DNA of 35,057 nt from Pseudomonadota bacterium (GCA_030653935.1 JAURYL010000127.1:1-35057); one strand, 5' to 3'; shown: positions 6,928-15,558, counted from the stretch's first letter. The notes: generated from the sequence alone by a model not told the origin. Numbers and translations are program-made.

Positions 6928-7527
6928 ATGCGCAATCTGTTCATCACCATCGCCCTGTTGCTATCCCTGTCCAGTCTGTCCGGCTGCGGTTACAACACCC
7001 TGCAAACTCAGGACGAAGCCATCAAGGCGGGCTGGTCGGAAGTGCTCAACCAGTATCAGCGTCGCGCCGATCTGGTGCCCAACCTGGTCAACACGGTGAA
7101 GGGCTACGCCGCCCACGAAGCCCAGGTGCTCACCGAGGTGACGGCGGCGCGCGCCCGGGTCGGCCAGATGTCGGCCAGCCCGGAACTGATCAACGACCCC
7201 GCCGCCCTGGAGAAATTCCAGGCCGCCCAGGGCCAACTCTCCGGCGCCCTTTCCCGCCTGCTGGTGGTTTCCGAGAACTACCCGCAACTCAAGGCGGATG
7301 CCGGCTTCCGCGACTTGCAGGCGCAACTGGAAGGCACCGAGAACCGCATCACCGTCGCCCGTAACCGCTACATCAAGACCGTGCAGGAATACAACGTGAC
7401 GGTGCGCTCCTTCCCCAGCAACCTCACCGCGATGATGTTCGGCCACCAGACCAAGGCGAATTTCACCGTGGAAAACGAGAAAGCCCTGGCGAAACCGCCC
7501 AGCGTCGATTTCGGCGGTGGCAAGTAA
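6928..7527 (+). CDS. LemA family lipoprotein
   Basis: This is a 199-residue LemA-type protein. It has a lipoprotein signal with lipobox LSGC (C20), so the mature protein is probably lipid-anchored in the envelope. The family core follows: EVLNQYQRRADLVPNLVNTVKGYAAHE near residues 40-65, and RYIKTVQEYNVTVRSFPSNLTAMMFG towards the C terminus. LemA proteins are mostly helical and of unsettled function. They often sit beside a TPM-domain (YgcG-like) gene, but no such partner is present here. A strong GAGGAGG ribosome-binding site at 6915-6921 supports the ATG at 6928. The gene follows udg by 30 bp. A GGCGTGC-GA-GCACGCC hairpin just downstream (7535-7550) may slow or end transcription. Confidence 0.92.
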   Translation: MRNLFITIALLLSLSSLSGCGYNTLQTQDEAIKAGWSEVLNQYQRRADLVPNLVNTVKGYAAHEAQVLTEVTAARARVGQMSASPELINDPAALEKFQAAQGQLSGALSRLLVVSENYPQLKADAGFRDLQAQLEGTENRITVARNRYIKTVQEYNVTVRSFPSNLTAMMFGHQTKANFTVENEKALAKPPSVDFGGGK

Positions 7528-7534
7528 GGCGGCC

Positions 7535-7550
7535 GGCGTGCGAGCACGCC
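7535..7550 (+). terminator. Possible hairpin terminator after the lemA-like gene
   Basis: GGCGTGC, a GA loop, then GCACGCC form a perfect 7-bp stem 7 nt after the stop codon. No U tract follows, so intrinsic termination is not certain. The start of a separate promoter 14 bp later (7564) fits a transcription boundary here. Confidence 0.35.
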
Positions 7551-7563
7551 GCATCGCCCGCCA

Positions 7564-7592
7564 TTGCCCCACCTCCGGTGGCTCGGGATAAT
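7564..7592 (+). promoter_or_regulatory. Predicted sigma-70 promoter for bcp
   Basis: TTGCCC (7564-7569), a 17-bp spacer and GATAAT (7587-7592) lie 28 bp before the bcp ATG. The -10 matches the consensus at five of six bases. The same layout, TTGCCC-17-CATAAT, stands before the Rieske oxygenase gene. Confidence 0.55.
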
Positions 7593-7620
7593 GGCCCCGA
7601 CCCCATTCAGCGAGAGTCCG

Positions 7621-8085
7621 ATGGAACAGCCCGCCGCACCAGATTTCGACCTTGCCGCCACCGGTGGCAAGAACGTGAAGCTCAGTGATTTCAAAGGGCG
7701 CGGTGTCGTCCTTTATTTTTATCCCAAGGACAATACGTCCGGTTGCACCACGGAAGGTCAGGATTTCCGCGATCTCCACCCTCTGTTCCAGGCCCTGGGC
7801 TGGGAAGTCTTCGGCATCTCGCGTGACAGCGTGAAGTCGCATGATGGCTTCAAAGCCAAGGAGGCGTTTACCTTCGACCTCGTCGCCGACCCGGATGAAC
7901 TGGCCTGCGAGGCGTTCGGCGTCATGAAACTGAAAAACATGTATGGCAAACAGGTGCGCGGCATCGAACGCAGCACCTTCGCCATCGCGCCGGACGGCAC
8001 GGTCGCGAAAGCCTGGCGTGGCGTAAAAGTGCCCGGCCATGCCCAGGAAGTGCTGGAGTTCGTTCGTACCCTCGCAACCCCCTGA
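7621..8085 (+). CDS. bcp: Bcp/PrxQ-type thiol peroxidase (peroxiredoxin)
   Basis: The 154-residue cytosolic peroxiredoxin reduces H2O2 and organic hydroperoxides. The catalytic block is VVLYFYPKDNTSGCTTEGQDFRD with peroxidatic Cys42; TSGC replaces the more common TPGC. The resolving Cys found five residues later in E. coli Bcp is absent (Gln47). The only other obvious candidate is C96 (ELACEAF), so this may be a one-Cys or alternative two-Cys member, as in other betaproteobacterial homologues. KNMYGKQVRGIERSTFAI is a family hallmark. The ATG at 7621 is chosen because it gives the normal length and follows GAGAG at 7612-7616. The stop TGA is directly followed by a REP GTAG. Confidence 0.9.
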   Translation: MEQPAAPDFDLAATGGKNVKLSDFKGRGVVLYFYPKDNTSGCTTEGQDFRDLHPLFQALGWEVFGISRDSVKSHDGFKAKEAFTFDLVADPDELACEAFGVMKLKNMYGKQVRGIERSTFAIAPDGTVAKAWRGVKVPGHAQEVLEFVRTLATP

Positions 8086-8140
8086 GTAGCGTGCGCCGCG
8101 CGCACGACTGCACATACAACGTGCGCATGGCGCACGCTAC
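8086..8140. repeat. GTAG-headed REP palindrome, family E
   Basis: GTAGCGTGCGCC at the left edge pairs with GGCGCACGCTAC at the right edge (8129-8140); inner parts also pair (GCGCGCAC/GTGCGCAT). The element starts on the base after the bcp stop codon and ends 26 bp before the phoH-family ATG. Confidence 0.75.
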
Positions 8141-8165
8141 AGATTCCCCAACCGGAGAGACCCAG

Positions 8166-9608
8166 ATGGTGAGCAAGACCGGCACGACGAAGCAGACACG
8201 CAAGCCTGCCACGGCCAAAAAAGCGGCGCCGACCAAGTTGTTCGTCCTCGACACCAACGTGCTGTTGCACGATCCCACCTGCCTCTACCGCTTCCAGGAA
8301 CACGACATCTATCTGCCTATCGCGACCCTGGAAGAGCTCGACCACAACAAGAAGGGCATGACCGAGGTCGCGCGCAACGCCCGCCAAGTCACCCGCTTCC
8401 TGGAAGAAATCGTCAGCCCCTCCGAACTCGATATCAAGGACGGGATTGCCCTCGCGGAGCACAGCCACAAAGCCGCCACCGGCCGCCTGTTTCTACAGAC
8501 CCATACGATCACCAGCGACATCGCCGCCCTGCTGCCGTTCAGCAAGGTGGACAACCAGATCCTCGGCATCGTCTCCTATCTGCAGGAGCAGCAGCCGGCG
8601 CGCCAGGTCATCCTGGTGTCGAAAGACATCAACATGCGCATCAAGGCGCGCGCGCTGGGAATCCCCGCCGAGGATTACTTCAACGACAAGGTGCTGGAAG
8701 ACACCGATCTGCTCTACAGCGGCGTCAGCGAATTGCCGGCCGACTTCTGGGACAAGCACGGCAAGGGCATGGAGTCCTGGCAAAAGGACGGCCGCTCCTA
8801 TTACCGGCTGAGCGGCCCGTTGGTGGCCTCGCTCGTGGTCAACCAGTTCGTCTGGCAGGAAGGTCCCAACCCGTTTCAGGCCAAGGTGATTGAAATCGCC
8901 GGCAAGACCGCCGTGCTGGAAACCGTGAAGGACTACACCCACCACAAGAACAACGTCTGGGGCATCACCGCGCGCAACCGCGAGCAGAACTTCGCCCTCA
9001 ACGTGTTGATGGACCCGGAGATCGACTTCGTTTCCCTGCTCGGCCAGGCCGGTACCGGCAAGACCCTGCTGACCCTCGCCGCCGGCCTCGCCCAGATCCT
9101 CGAAGCCAAGACCTACAGCGAAATCATCATGACCCGCGTCACCGTGCCGGTGGGCGAGGACATCGGCTTCCTGCCCGGCACCGAGGAGGAAAAGATGACG
9201 CCCTGGATGGGTGCGCTGGAAGATAACCTGGACGTGCTCAACAAACCCGACGAGGAAGCCGGCGAGTGGGGCAGGGCGGCCACACAAGATCTGGTGCGCA
9301 GCCGCATCAAGGTGAAATCGCTCAACTTCATGCGCGGCCGCACCTTCATCAACAAATACCTGATCATCGACGAGGCGCAGAACCTCACCTCGAAACAGAT
9401 GAAGACCCTGATCACCCGCGCCGGCCCCGGCACCAAGGTGGTCTGCCTGGGCAACATCGCGCAGATCGACACGCCCTACCTGACCGAAGGCAGCTCCGGC
9501 ATCACCTACGTGGTGGACCGCTTCAAGGGCTGGGAGCACGGCGGCCACATCACCCTGGCTCGCGGCGAGCGGTCGCGGCTGGCGGATTACGCGGCGGGGA
9601 TCCTCTGA
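8166..9608 (+). CDS. PIN domain-PhoH family ATPase
   Basis: The 480-residue protein has an N-terminal PIN domain (about 24-165: FVLDTNVLLHDP with D29, the EELDHNKKG helix, a later VSKDINMRIKA) and a C-terminal PhoH ATPase (about 265-480). Walker A is GQAGTGKT (293-300), Walker B is YLIIDEAQN (398-406), and GNIAQIDTPY follows. PIN domains are usually metal-dependent RNases and PhoH domains are helicase-like, so an RNA-processing role is likely (PhoH2/YlaK type). Residues 5-24 are Lys/Thr/Ala-rich and probably disordered. The ATG at 8166 follows GGAGAG (8154-8159); earlier in-frame starts would lie in the REP. In many Betaproteobacteria this gene follows bcp, as here. Confidence 0.92.
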   Translation: MVSKTGTTKQTRKPATAKKAAPTKLFVLDTNVLLHDPTCLYRFQEHDIYLPIATLEELDHNKKGMTEVARNARQVTRFLEEIVSPSELDIKDGIALAEHSHKAATGRLFLQTHTITSDIAALLPFSKVDNQILGIVSYLQEQQPARQVILVSKDINMRIKARALGIPAEDYFNDKVLEDTDLLYSGVSELPADFWDKHGKGMESWQKDGRSYYRLSGPLVASLVVNQFVWQEGPNPFQAKVIEIAGKTAVLETVKDYTHHKNNVWGITARNREQNFALNVLMDPEIDFVSLLGQAGTGKTLLTLAAGLAQILEAKTYSEIIMTRVTVPVGEDIGFLPGTEEEKMTPWMGALEDNLDVLNKPDEEAGEWGRAATQDLVRSRIKVKSLNFMRGRTFINKYLIIDEAQNLTSKQMKTLITRAGPGTKVVCLGNIAQIDTPYLTEGSSGITYVVDRFKGWEHGGHITLARGERSRLADYAAGIL

Positions 9609-9682
9609 GCGCACACAGCATCGAGGAATACAGGAGAACGGCCATGACACTCGCTGAAGTCATCCAGACCCATGTACAGCGC

Positions 9683-9787
9683 GTAGCCCGGATGGAGCGC
9701 AGCGGAATACGGGGCCTTTGGCCTGACACTCCGAACCGGAAGCACGTCTTGTGTTCCCCGGATTTCGCTGCGCTCCATCCGGGCTAC
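9683..9787. repeat. GTAG-headed REP palindrome, family D
   Basis: The left arm GTAGCCCGGATGGAGCGCAG (9683-9702) pairs with CTGCGCTCCATCCGGGCTAC at 9768-9787. This is a long-armed palindrome of a type widely dispersed in proteobacterial genomes. Confidence 0.85.
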
Positions 9788-9802
9788 CTTGTTACCCAAA
9801 AA

Positions 9803-9826
9803 CGCAGGCAGGGATGCCTGCGCTAC
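9803..9826 (-). repeat. Single REP unit, family C
   Basis: The 24-nt unit is identical to 6261-6284 inside udg; on the minus strand it starts GTAGCGCAGGCATCCC. It ends 11 bp before the TTG proposed as the start of the yhaO-like gene and contains an in-frame ATG (9814). Confidence 0.8.
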
Positions 9827-9837
9827 ATCTTCTGACC

Positions 9838-11082
9838 TTGTTCCGCTTCCTTCACGCCGCCGACACCCATATCGACAGCCCGCTCGAAGGGCTGGACATC
9901 TATGACGGCGCGCCGGTGGACGCCCTGCGCGGGGCGACGCGGGCGGCGTTCGAGAATCTGGTGCGCCTGGCGCTGGATGAAAAAGTGGATTTCCTGCTTC
10001 TGGCCGGTGACGTCTACGACGGCGACTGGAAGGATTTCAGCACCGGTCTGTTCTTCACCCGCCAGATGGCGCGGCTGAAGGCGGCCGGGATTCCGGTCTA
10101 CCTCATCGCCGGCAATCACGATGCCGCCTCGGTGCTGACCCGGCGCCTCAGCCTGCCGGACAACGTCCAGGTGTTTTCCACGCGGGTGGCGGAAACCAGG
10201 CTGCTCGACGGCCTGCCCGTGGCCATCCACGGGCGCGGTTTTCCGCATCGCGCCGTGCCGGAAAACCTGGCCCTGGACTATCCGGCGCGGCAACCGGGGC
10301 GTTTCAACATCGGCCTGCTGCATACCAGTCTCACCGGCGCGCCCGGCCACGATGCCTATGCCCCCTGCTCCCTCGCCGATCTGGCCGGAAAGGGCTACCA
10401 GTACTGGGCGCTGGGCCATGTGCATCAACCGCAGGTCGTCGCGCGCGCGCCCTGGGTGGTCTATCCCGGCAACAGCCAGGGCCGTCATATCCGCGAGGCG
10501 GGCGCGCGCGGTTGCCGACTGGTGACCGTGGGCGACGATCTGGAAGTGGTCGACGCCGAATTCCGCGCCCTCGACGTGGTGCGCTGGGCGCGTCTGGAAG
10601 TGGATATCTCCGGCATTAATCCGCTCGCGGAGGTGTACACGCGCATCGGCGCCGAACTTGCCGGCGCGGCGGCGGCGGCCGAGGGGCGCCTGCTCGCCGT
10701 CCGTGTCGTGCTCACTGGCGTCAGCGACCTGCACGCCGCGCTCAAGCGCGACCTGCCCGGCCTGCGCGCCGAGTGCATCAACCAGGCGCAGCGCGTTCCG
10801 GATGGCCTCTGGATCGAAACCGTGGAGGTTCGCACCGCGCCGCGCCAGAATCTCGCCGACCTCGCCGCCCGTGACGATCTCACCCGCATCGTCCTGGAGA
10901 CCCTGGAACAGGCCGCCATCGGCGAACTGGCCGTGCCGGTGGAAATCGGCGATCTCCTGAAAATTCTGCCGGCGGAATTGCGCGACGACGTCGAGGCGGA
11001 CCTGGCGCCGTCACGGCGCGCCGATCTGCTCGACGACGTGCGAGGCATCCTGCTTTCCGCCCTGGAACGCGGAGAAGGCTGA
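9838..11082 (+). CDS. Mre11/SbcD-like DNA exonuclease, YhaO family
   Basis: This calcineurin-like metallophosphoesterase shows the full motif series: FLHAADTHIDSPL, LLAGDVYDGDW, LIAGNHDAASV, LLHTSLTG and ALGHVHQPQ, then a C-terminal region that probably binds the partner. It belongs with the YhaO-type subunit of Mre11/Rad50-like complexes (double-strand-end processing), and the next gene is the matching ATPase. The start is uncertain. TTG at 9838 gives 414 residues and places (M)FRFLHAADTH as in homologues, but it has no clear ribosome-binding site. ATG at 9814, with AGGCAGGG before it, lies in frame inside a REP and would add eight residues. The REP may have replaced the native upstream signals. 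Confidence 0.88.
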   Translation: MFRFLHAADTHIDSPLEGLDIYDGAPVDALRGATRAAFENLVRLALDEKVDFLLLAGDVYDGDWKDFSTGLFFTRQMARLKAAGIPVYLIAGNHDAASVLTRRLSLPDNVQVFSTRVAETRLLDGLPVAIHGRGFPHRAVPENLALDYPARQPGRFNIGLLHTSLTGAPGHDAYAPCSLADLAGKGYQYWALGHVHQPQVVARAPWVVYPGNSQGRHIREAGARGCRLVTVGDDLEVVDAEFRALDVVRWARLEVDISGINPLAEVYTRIGAELAGAAAAAEGRLLAVRVVLTGVSDLHAALKRDLPGLRAECINQAQRVPDGLWIETVEVRTAPRQNLADLAARDDLTRIVLETLEQAAIGELAVPVEIGDLLKILPAELRDDVEADLAPSRRADLLDDVRGILLSALERGEG

Positions 11083-11087
11083 ATAGC

Positions 11088-14000
11088 ATGCGATTCAGCC
11101 GCCTCGCCATTCCCGCCTATGGTCCGTTCACCGACCTGTCCCTGGAATTCCAGAAGGGGGAGGGCGGTGCCGATTTCCATTTGATCTACGGCGGCAACGA
11201 GGCTGGCAAGAGCTCGCTGCTGCGCGCCATCCGCGATCTGCTGTACGGCATCCACGCTCAGACGGCGGACAATTTCCTGCACGATTACAAGGCGTTGCGC
11301 ATCACGGCGGAGATCGAGAACGGCGCCGGCCAGCGACTCGCGTTGCAGCGGCGCAAGGGCAATCTCAACACCCTGCTCGACGCGGCGGGGCAAGCGTTGC
11401 CGGACGACGCCCTGGCGCCGTTTCTCGGTCCAGTGGATCGCGATTTCTTCACCACCATGTTCGGCCTCGGTTCCGAGGAGTTGCGCCAGGGCGCCCATGA
11501 CCTGCTGCAAGGCAAGGGCGATCTTGGCCAGGCGCTGTTTTCCGCCAGCCTCGCCGGCACCCCCGTGCACCGGGTGCTGGAGACGCTGGAGGCCGAGGCG
11601 CGCACCCTGTTCAACGGTCGCGCCCGTGTCGGCGTCAGCCTGCGCCCCGCCATCGACGCCTGCGACGAGGCCATGCGCGCCAGCCGGCAGGCTCAGGTGA
11701 AGCCGGAAGCCTGGGAGGAGGCCCTGCGCGAACTCGAAACCGCGCAAGGCGCCAAGGCCGAGCTCGATGCCGAGTTGCACACACTGCGGGGGCGCCAGGA
11801 CTGGTTGCGCCGCTGCCTCGACGCGCAGCCGACCCTGGGCCGGCTGCGCGAGGTGGAGGCGAATCTGCAATCCCTGCCGCCCTTGCCCGACCTGCCGCCG
11901 GGCTACGAAGCGGCGGCGGCCAGCGGCCGCGACCAGCTCGCCGGCGTCGAACACACGCTGCGCGAACTGCGCCGGCGCCGCGACGAACTTGGCGGCCGCC
12001 GCGACGCCCTGACGCCCCGCCAGGACGTGCTCGCCGCCGCCGCCGGCATCGATGCCCTCGCGGCGGGACTCGCCGTCTATCGACAACGGCGAGAAGCCCT
12101 GATCGCGGACAAGGCCGAGTCGGCGCAACTGCGGGCTCGCCTGGACAGCGGCCTGCTCGAACTCGGCCTGCGTCCGGAGACTGGCGTGGTCGAGGCCTTG
12201 CGGATTCCCCTGGCGGCGCAACTGGCCCTGCGCGAGGCCGCCGCCACCCTGTCGCGGGCCGAGCTGGCAAGCGAGGCACAGCGGCGCGAATTCGAGCGGC
12301 TGGAAACAGCGCGGCGGAAAACCGAGCAACGGCTGGCCCAACTGTGCCTGGAGGATGTCGCTACGCTGCGCGAAGCCCAGGCCGCCACCGCGTCCACCGC
12401 CGCCGCCGCCCAGGCGCTCACCGGCAAGGCCGCCCACCTGGATGCCCTGGCCCGGCGCCTGGCGAGCCAGCGGCAATTGCTTCCTGGCGCCCCCGCCGAC
12501 CCGGATGCGGCCTACGCGCTGGCGCTGCCCGCCGCCGCCCGCCTGCGCGAATTCGAGGCCGCCGCTGTCGAACGGGCGAATCGCGGCCGGCAACTGGAGG
12601 AAGCGCTGCGCGAGGCCGAGAAACGCCGGCGCGATTTGGCCGGAAAACTGACCCGCCTGGAGAAACGCGGCGCCCTGCCGTCGCCGGCGCAACTCGCCGC
12701 CGCGCGCGACTGGCGTGACGCCGGCTGGGCCCGGGTGCTGGCCTGCTGGCGGGTGGGCGAGGTGGCAACGGAGTGGGATGGCGCCGCCCTGGACACCGCC
12801 TATCCCGCCGCCGTGCGCCAGGCCGACGCCCTGGCTGACCGTCTGCGCGAGGAGGCCGATGCCGTCGCCCAGGCGGAAGAATTGCGCGGCCAGCTCCTGG
12901 AAGCCGAGGCCGCCGGCGAGGCGGCGCGCCAGGAAGAACAACGGCTGGAACAGGCGCGACAAGCCTGGCAAGACGACTGGACCGAACTCTGGCGAGCATC
13001 CGGCCTGACGCCCGCGAGTCCGGCGGAAATGCTGGAATGGCGCGAGCAATGGTTGGAATTCCGCAATCGCCACGAAGCCTGGCGCGACCTGCGCGACGAA
13101 CTGGAAACCACGCGGCGGCTGATCGGCGTGGCTGAGGCCCGCTTGCGCCCCTTGCTGGCGGGGGTGGAACAGCCCCTGCTGGAACTGCGCGAACTGGCGG
13201 AAAGCCGCCTGCGCGCCACCGACCAGGTGCTGGGTGAACGCCGTGGCCTCGAACTGCAACTGGCGGAACAGCGCGCCGAGGCGGAAAACCTGGCCCGGCA
13301 ACAAGTGCCGCTCGATGAGGCGCTGGCGCGGGCGCAAACGCGTTGGCGCGAGACATGCCTTGGCGGCGACAACCGCCCGGAAACCGCGCTGCGCCTACTG
13401 GAGGCGCACATCGACCTGGTTACACGCCACGACGCCTGGACCCGCCTGAGTGCCGCCATCGCCGAGACTCAGGGCGCGCTGGCCGGTTACCAGGAACAGG
13501 CCCGGTCGCTGCTGGCCGCCGTGGTGCCAGGAGGGGGCGCCGCAGCCTCCGGCATCGACGCCGAGATTGCCGTCAACCGTCTGCGCGAGCTGCTCGCCGA
13601 GGCCCGCGACCTGCGCGCGCGGCGCGCCCAGGTGGAGGAAGACCTGGAACAGGCGACGGCGCGCCTGCCCTTCGCCGAGCGGGAAGTCGAGGCCGCGCGC
13701 GCAGCGATGGCGGCACTGCTGCGCGAGGCCGGCGCCGCCGATCAGGCCGCCCTGCAAGCGTTGCTGGAAAGTCACGCGCTCAGGCGGCGGTTGCGCGGCG
13801 AGCGTGACGGCCTGCGCGCCAGTCTTCATGCGCAGGCGCGCGGCGAGGTTCTGGATGATTTCATCGAGCGCGCGCGCGGCGAGGAAGTCGCGACCCTGGC
13901 CGCCGACCTGGAAGACCTGGCGCGGCATCTCGGCGAGCGGGAGGCGTTGCGCGTCGCGGCCATCCAGACGCTGGCCCGCGCCGAGGACGCGCGGGCGCGC

Positions 14001-14573
14001 CTGGAAACCAGCGGCGCCGCCGCCGCCGAACACCTGCAAACCGCCCGTCACGCCGCCGCCCGTATCCGCCAGGACGCCGCCCGCGTGCTACGCCTGCGGC
14101 TCGCCATCCAGTTCCTGCGCGGTCAGATCGAGGCCTTCCGCGAACGTAATCAAGGCCCGTTGCTGCTCAAGGCGGGGGCACTGTTCCGGCAAATGACCAC
14201 GGCCAGTTTTAGTGGCCTCGGCTGCGAATACGATCACAACGACACGCCCACCCTGGTCGGCTTGAAAGACGGCGCGAGCGTGCCGGTGACGGGCATGAGC
14301 GAAGGCACCCGTGACCAGCTCTACCTCGCCCTGCGCCTCGCCGCCATCGAGACGCACCAGGCCAGCCACGAGCCGATGCCGTTGATTCTCGACGACCTCC
14401 TCATCACCTTCGACGATGATCGCGGTCGCGCCATCTTGCCGCTGCTGAGCGCGCTCGCCGGTCGCTCCCAGGTGCTGTTGTTCAGCCACCACCGGCATTT
14501 GATCGACCTGGCGCGGGAGTCCCTGCCCAGTGACGCCGTGCGCGTGCACCAGCTCGCCGGTGGCATTGCCTGA
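11088..14573 (+). CDS. Rad50/SbcC-like AAA ATPase, YhaN family
   Basis: The 1161-residue SMC-like ATPase starts with MRFSRLAIPAYGPFTDLSLEF and Walker A GGNEAGKSSLL (near residue 36). A very long Ala/Arg/Glu/Leu-rich coiled-coil region follows. The C-terminal ATPase half has the signature GMSEGTRDQLYLALRLA and Walker B PLILDDLLITFDDDRG, then LLFSHHRHL. The early block DFFTTMFGLGSEELRQG is typical of YhaN rather than SbcC. It lies 5 bp after its nuclease partner, so the two surely form one operon and complex acting on DNA ends. No Rad50-type CxxC zinc hook is obvious in the central part. Extreme codon bias keeps long opposite-strand frames open across this gene; these are not genes. Confidence 0.92.
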   Translation: MRFSRLAIPAYGPFTDLSLEFQKGEGGADFHLIYGGNEAGKSSLLRAIRDLLYGIHAQTADNFLHDYKALRITAEIENGAGQRLALQRRKGNLNTLLDAAGQALPDDALAPFLGPVDRDFFTTMFGLGSEELRQGAHDLLQGKGDLGQALFSASLAGTPVHRVLETLEAEARTLFNGRARVGVSLRPAIDACDEAMRASRQAQVKPEAWEEALRELETAQGAKAELDAELHTLRGRQDWLRRCLDAQPTLGRLREVEANLQSLPPLPDLPPGYEAAAASGRDQLAGVEHTLRELRRRRDELGGRRDALTPRQDVLAAAAGIDALAAGLAVYRQRREALIADKAESAQLRARLDSGLLELGLRPETGVVEALRIPLAAQLALREAAATLSRAELASEAQRREFERLETARRKTEQRLAQLCLEDVATLREAQAATASTAAAAQALTGKAAHLDALARRLASQRQLLPGAPADPDAAYALALPAAARLREFEAAAVERANRGRQLEEALREAEKRRRDLAGKLTRLEKRGALPSPAQLAAARDWRDAGWARVLACWRVGEVATEWDGAALDTAYPAAVRQADALADRLREEADAVAQAEELRGQLLEAEAAGEAARQEEQRLEQARQAWQDDWTELWRASGLTPASPAEMLEWREQWLEFRNRHEAWRDLRDELETTRRLIGVAEARLRPLLAGVEQPLLELRELAESRLRATDQVLGERRGLELQLAEQRAEAENLARQQVPLDEALARAQTRWRETCLGGDNRPETALRLLEAHIDLVTRHDAWTRLSAAIAETQGALAGYQEQARSLLAAVVPGGGAAASGIDAEIAVNRLRELLAEARDLRARRAQVEEDLEQATARLPFAEREVEAARAAMAALLREAGAADQAALQALLESHALRRRLRGERDGLRASLHAQARGEVLDDFIERARGEEVATLAADLEDLARHLGEREALRVAAIQTLARAEDARARLETSGAAAAEHLQTARHAAARIRQDAARVLRLRLAIQFLRGQIEAFRERNQGPLLLKAGALFRQMTTASFSGLGCEYDHNDTPTLVGLKDGASVPVTGMSEGTRDQLYLALRLAAIETHQASHEPMPLILDDLLITFDDDRGRAILPLLSALAGRSQVLLFSHHRHLIDLARESLPSDAVRVHQLAGGIA

Positions 14574-14593
14574 CCTGGAACCCTTGTTCGGTG

Positions 14594-14665
14594 GTAGGAG
14601 GGTCCGCTTGCGGCCCGAAACCGCACCCTGGGCGACCTATTCGGGCCGCAAGCGGACCCTCCTAC
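14594..14665. repeat. GTAG-headed REP palindrome, family A variant, copy 2
   Basis: Two exact complementary arms (14594-14618 and 14641-14665) begin GTAGGAGGGTCCGCTTGCGG. It differs from copies 1 and 3 at two bases per arm, with both arms changed to match. It lies between the convergent yhaN-like and mak genes. Its right-edge TAG (minus strand, 14664-14662) is the mak stop codon, so it may end transcription from both sides. Confidence 0.88.
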
Positions 14666-15558
14666 TGGCGGTTCCACAGCCAGGCGGCGCCGCGCACGCC
14701 ACCGGAGTCACCGTGGCGCGGCGGTAGCAGTCGGGTGGTGACGGCGTCGGAAAATACGAAGCGGCCCCACAGGCGCGGGACGTTTGCGTAGAGCCGGGCG
14801 ATTTTCGAGAGGCCGCCGCCGAGGACGATGACCTCCGGGTCGAGCAGGTTGATGACCTGGGCGAGGCCGCGCGCCAGGCGCTCCTCGTAGCGCGCCATCG
14901 CCGCCAGACAATCGCCGTCGTCCAGGCCGGCGATGGCTTTGGCGCTGAGCTCACGGCCACTATGGCGGTGGAAATCCTGGGCCAGGCCCGGCCCGGACAG
15001 CCAGGTTTCGATGCAGCCCTGTTTGCCGCAATAGCAGGCGGGGCCGGGGCGTTCCTCGTCGCGCGGCCAGGGCAGCGGGTTGTGGCCCCATTCGCCGGCG
15101 ATGGCGTTGGCGCCATTCAATACCTGGCCTCGCACCACGACGCCGCCGCCGCAGCCGGTGCCGAGGATCACCCCGAATACCACTTCGGCGCCCGCCGCCG
15201 CGCCGTCCACGGCTTCGGAGAGCGCGAAGCAGTTGGCGTCGTTGGCGAGGCGGATTTCGCGGCGCAGCAGGGTTTCCAGGTCGTGGCGCAGGGGGTGCCC
15301 GATCAGGCAGGTGGAATTGGCGTTCTTGATCAGGCCGGTCACGCGCGATTCGGCGCGGGGCATGCCGATGCCCAGCGTGCCTTGCCTTCCCAGTTCACTT
15401 TCCGCCGCCGTGACCAGCGCCGCCACGGTTTCCAGGGTGGCGGCGTAATCGCCTTGCGGCGTGGCGACGCGGCGGCGCAGCAGCTGCCGGCCATCCGCGT
15501 CGAAGGCGGCGATTTCGATCTTGCTGCCGCCGAGGTCGATGCCGATGCGTAAAGTCAT
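14662..15558 (-). CDS. mak: ROK-family fructokinase (Mak type)
   Basis: The 298-residue protein closely follows E. coli Mak: RIGIDLGGSKIEIAAFD, KNANSTCLIG, RLANDANCFALSEAVDGAAAGA (catalytic D107), GEWGHNPLPWP (H159), zinc ligands CYCGKQGC (C175, C177, C182), LDPEVIVLGGG and the C-terminal GDSGGVRGAAWLW. It phosphorylates fructose, possibly other hexoses, with ATP. One difference is MPRAES where Mak-type proteins have Pro-Gly near residue 68. The ATG at 15558 gives the family N terminus. The stop TAG is the TAG of a REP GTAG. The gene stands alone, convergent with the yhaN-like gene and divergent from the SseB-like gene. Confidence 0.9.
   Translation of the reverse strand: MTLRIGIDLGGSKIEIAAFDADGRQLLRRRVATPQGDYAATLETVAALVTAAESELGRQGTLGIGMPRAESRVTGLIKNANSTCLIGHPLRHDLETLLRREIRLANDANCFALSEAVDGAAAGAEVVFGVILGTGCGGGVVVRGQVLNGANAIAGEWGHNPLPWPRDEERPGPACYCGKQGCIETWLSGPGLAQDFHRHSGRELSAKAIAGLDDGDCLAAMARYEERLARGLAQVINLLDPEVIVLGGGLSKIARLYANVPRLWGRFVFSDAVTTRLLPPRHGDSGGVRGAAWLWNRQ

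Larger units (their letters stand above)
9644..9835 (+). pseudogene. Remnant of a DUF2281/VapB-like small gene disrupted by REPs
   Basis: An ATG with a good AGGAG site (9632-9636) opens a frame reading MTLAEVIQTHVQRV, which resembles the first residues of DUF2281-type small proteins (putative antitoxins). Within 15 codons the frame enters a REP palindrome (9683-9787) and then a second REP (9803-9826), ending at TGA 9833. The 63-residue product after residue 14 is REP-encoded. The likely story is a small gene truncated by repeat insertion. The family match rests on about 14 residues only. Confidence 0.4.

Noticed and set aside
8166-9608. PIN-PhoH gene as the toxin of a toxin-antitoxin pair with the small frame at 9644
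   Set aside because: PIN-PhoH proteins are a conserved chromosomal family, the small frame follows rather than precedes it, and its putative family normally pairs with other toxins. The small frame is also destroyed by REPs.
10485-13337. A 950-codon open frame on the minus strand opposite the yhaO/yhaN-like genes
   Set aside because: It is a shadow of strong codon bias in the GC-rich ATPase gene. Its translation is low-complexity (Gln/Arg/Gly/Ala) and has no recognisable domain, while the plus-strand frames carry full motif sets.
9838-14573. Mre11/Rad50-like pair as part of a phage-defence island
   Set aside because: Only the two genes are present, with housekeeping neighbours on both sides and no other defence or mobile-element genes apart from REPs; YhaO/YhaN pairs are common chromosomal repair genes.
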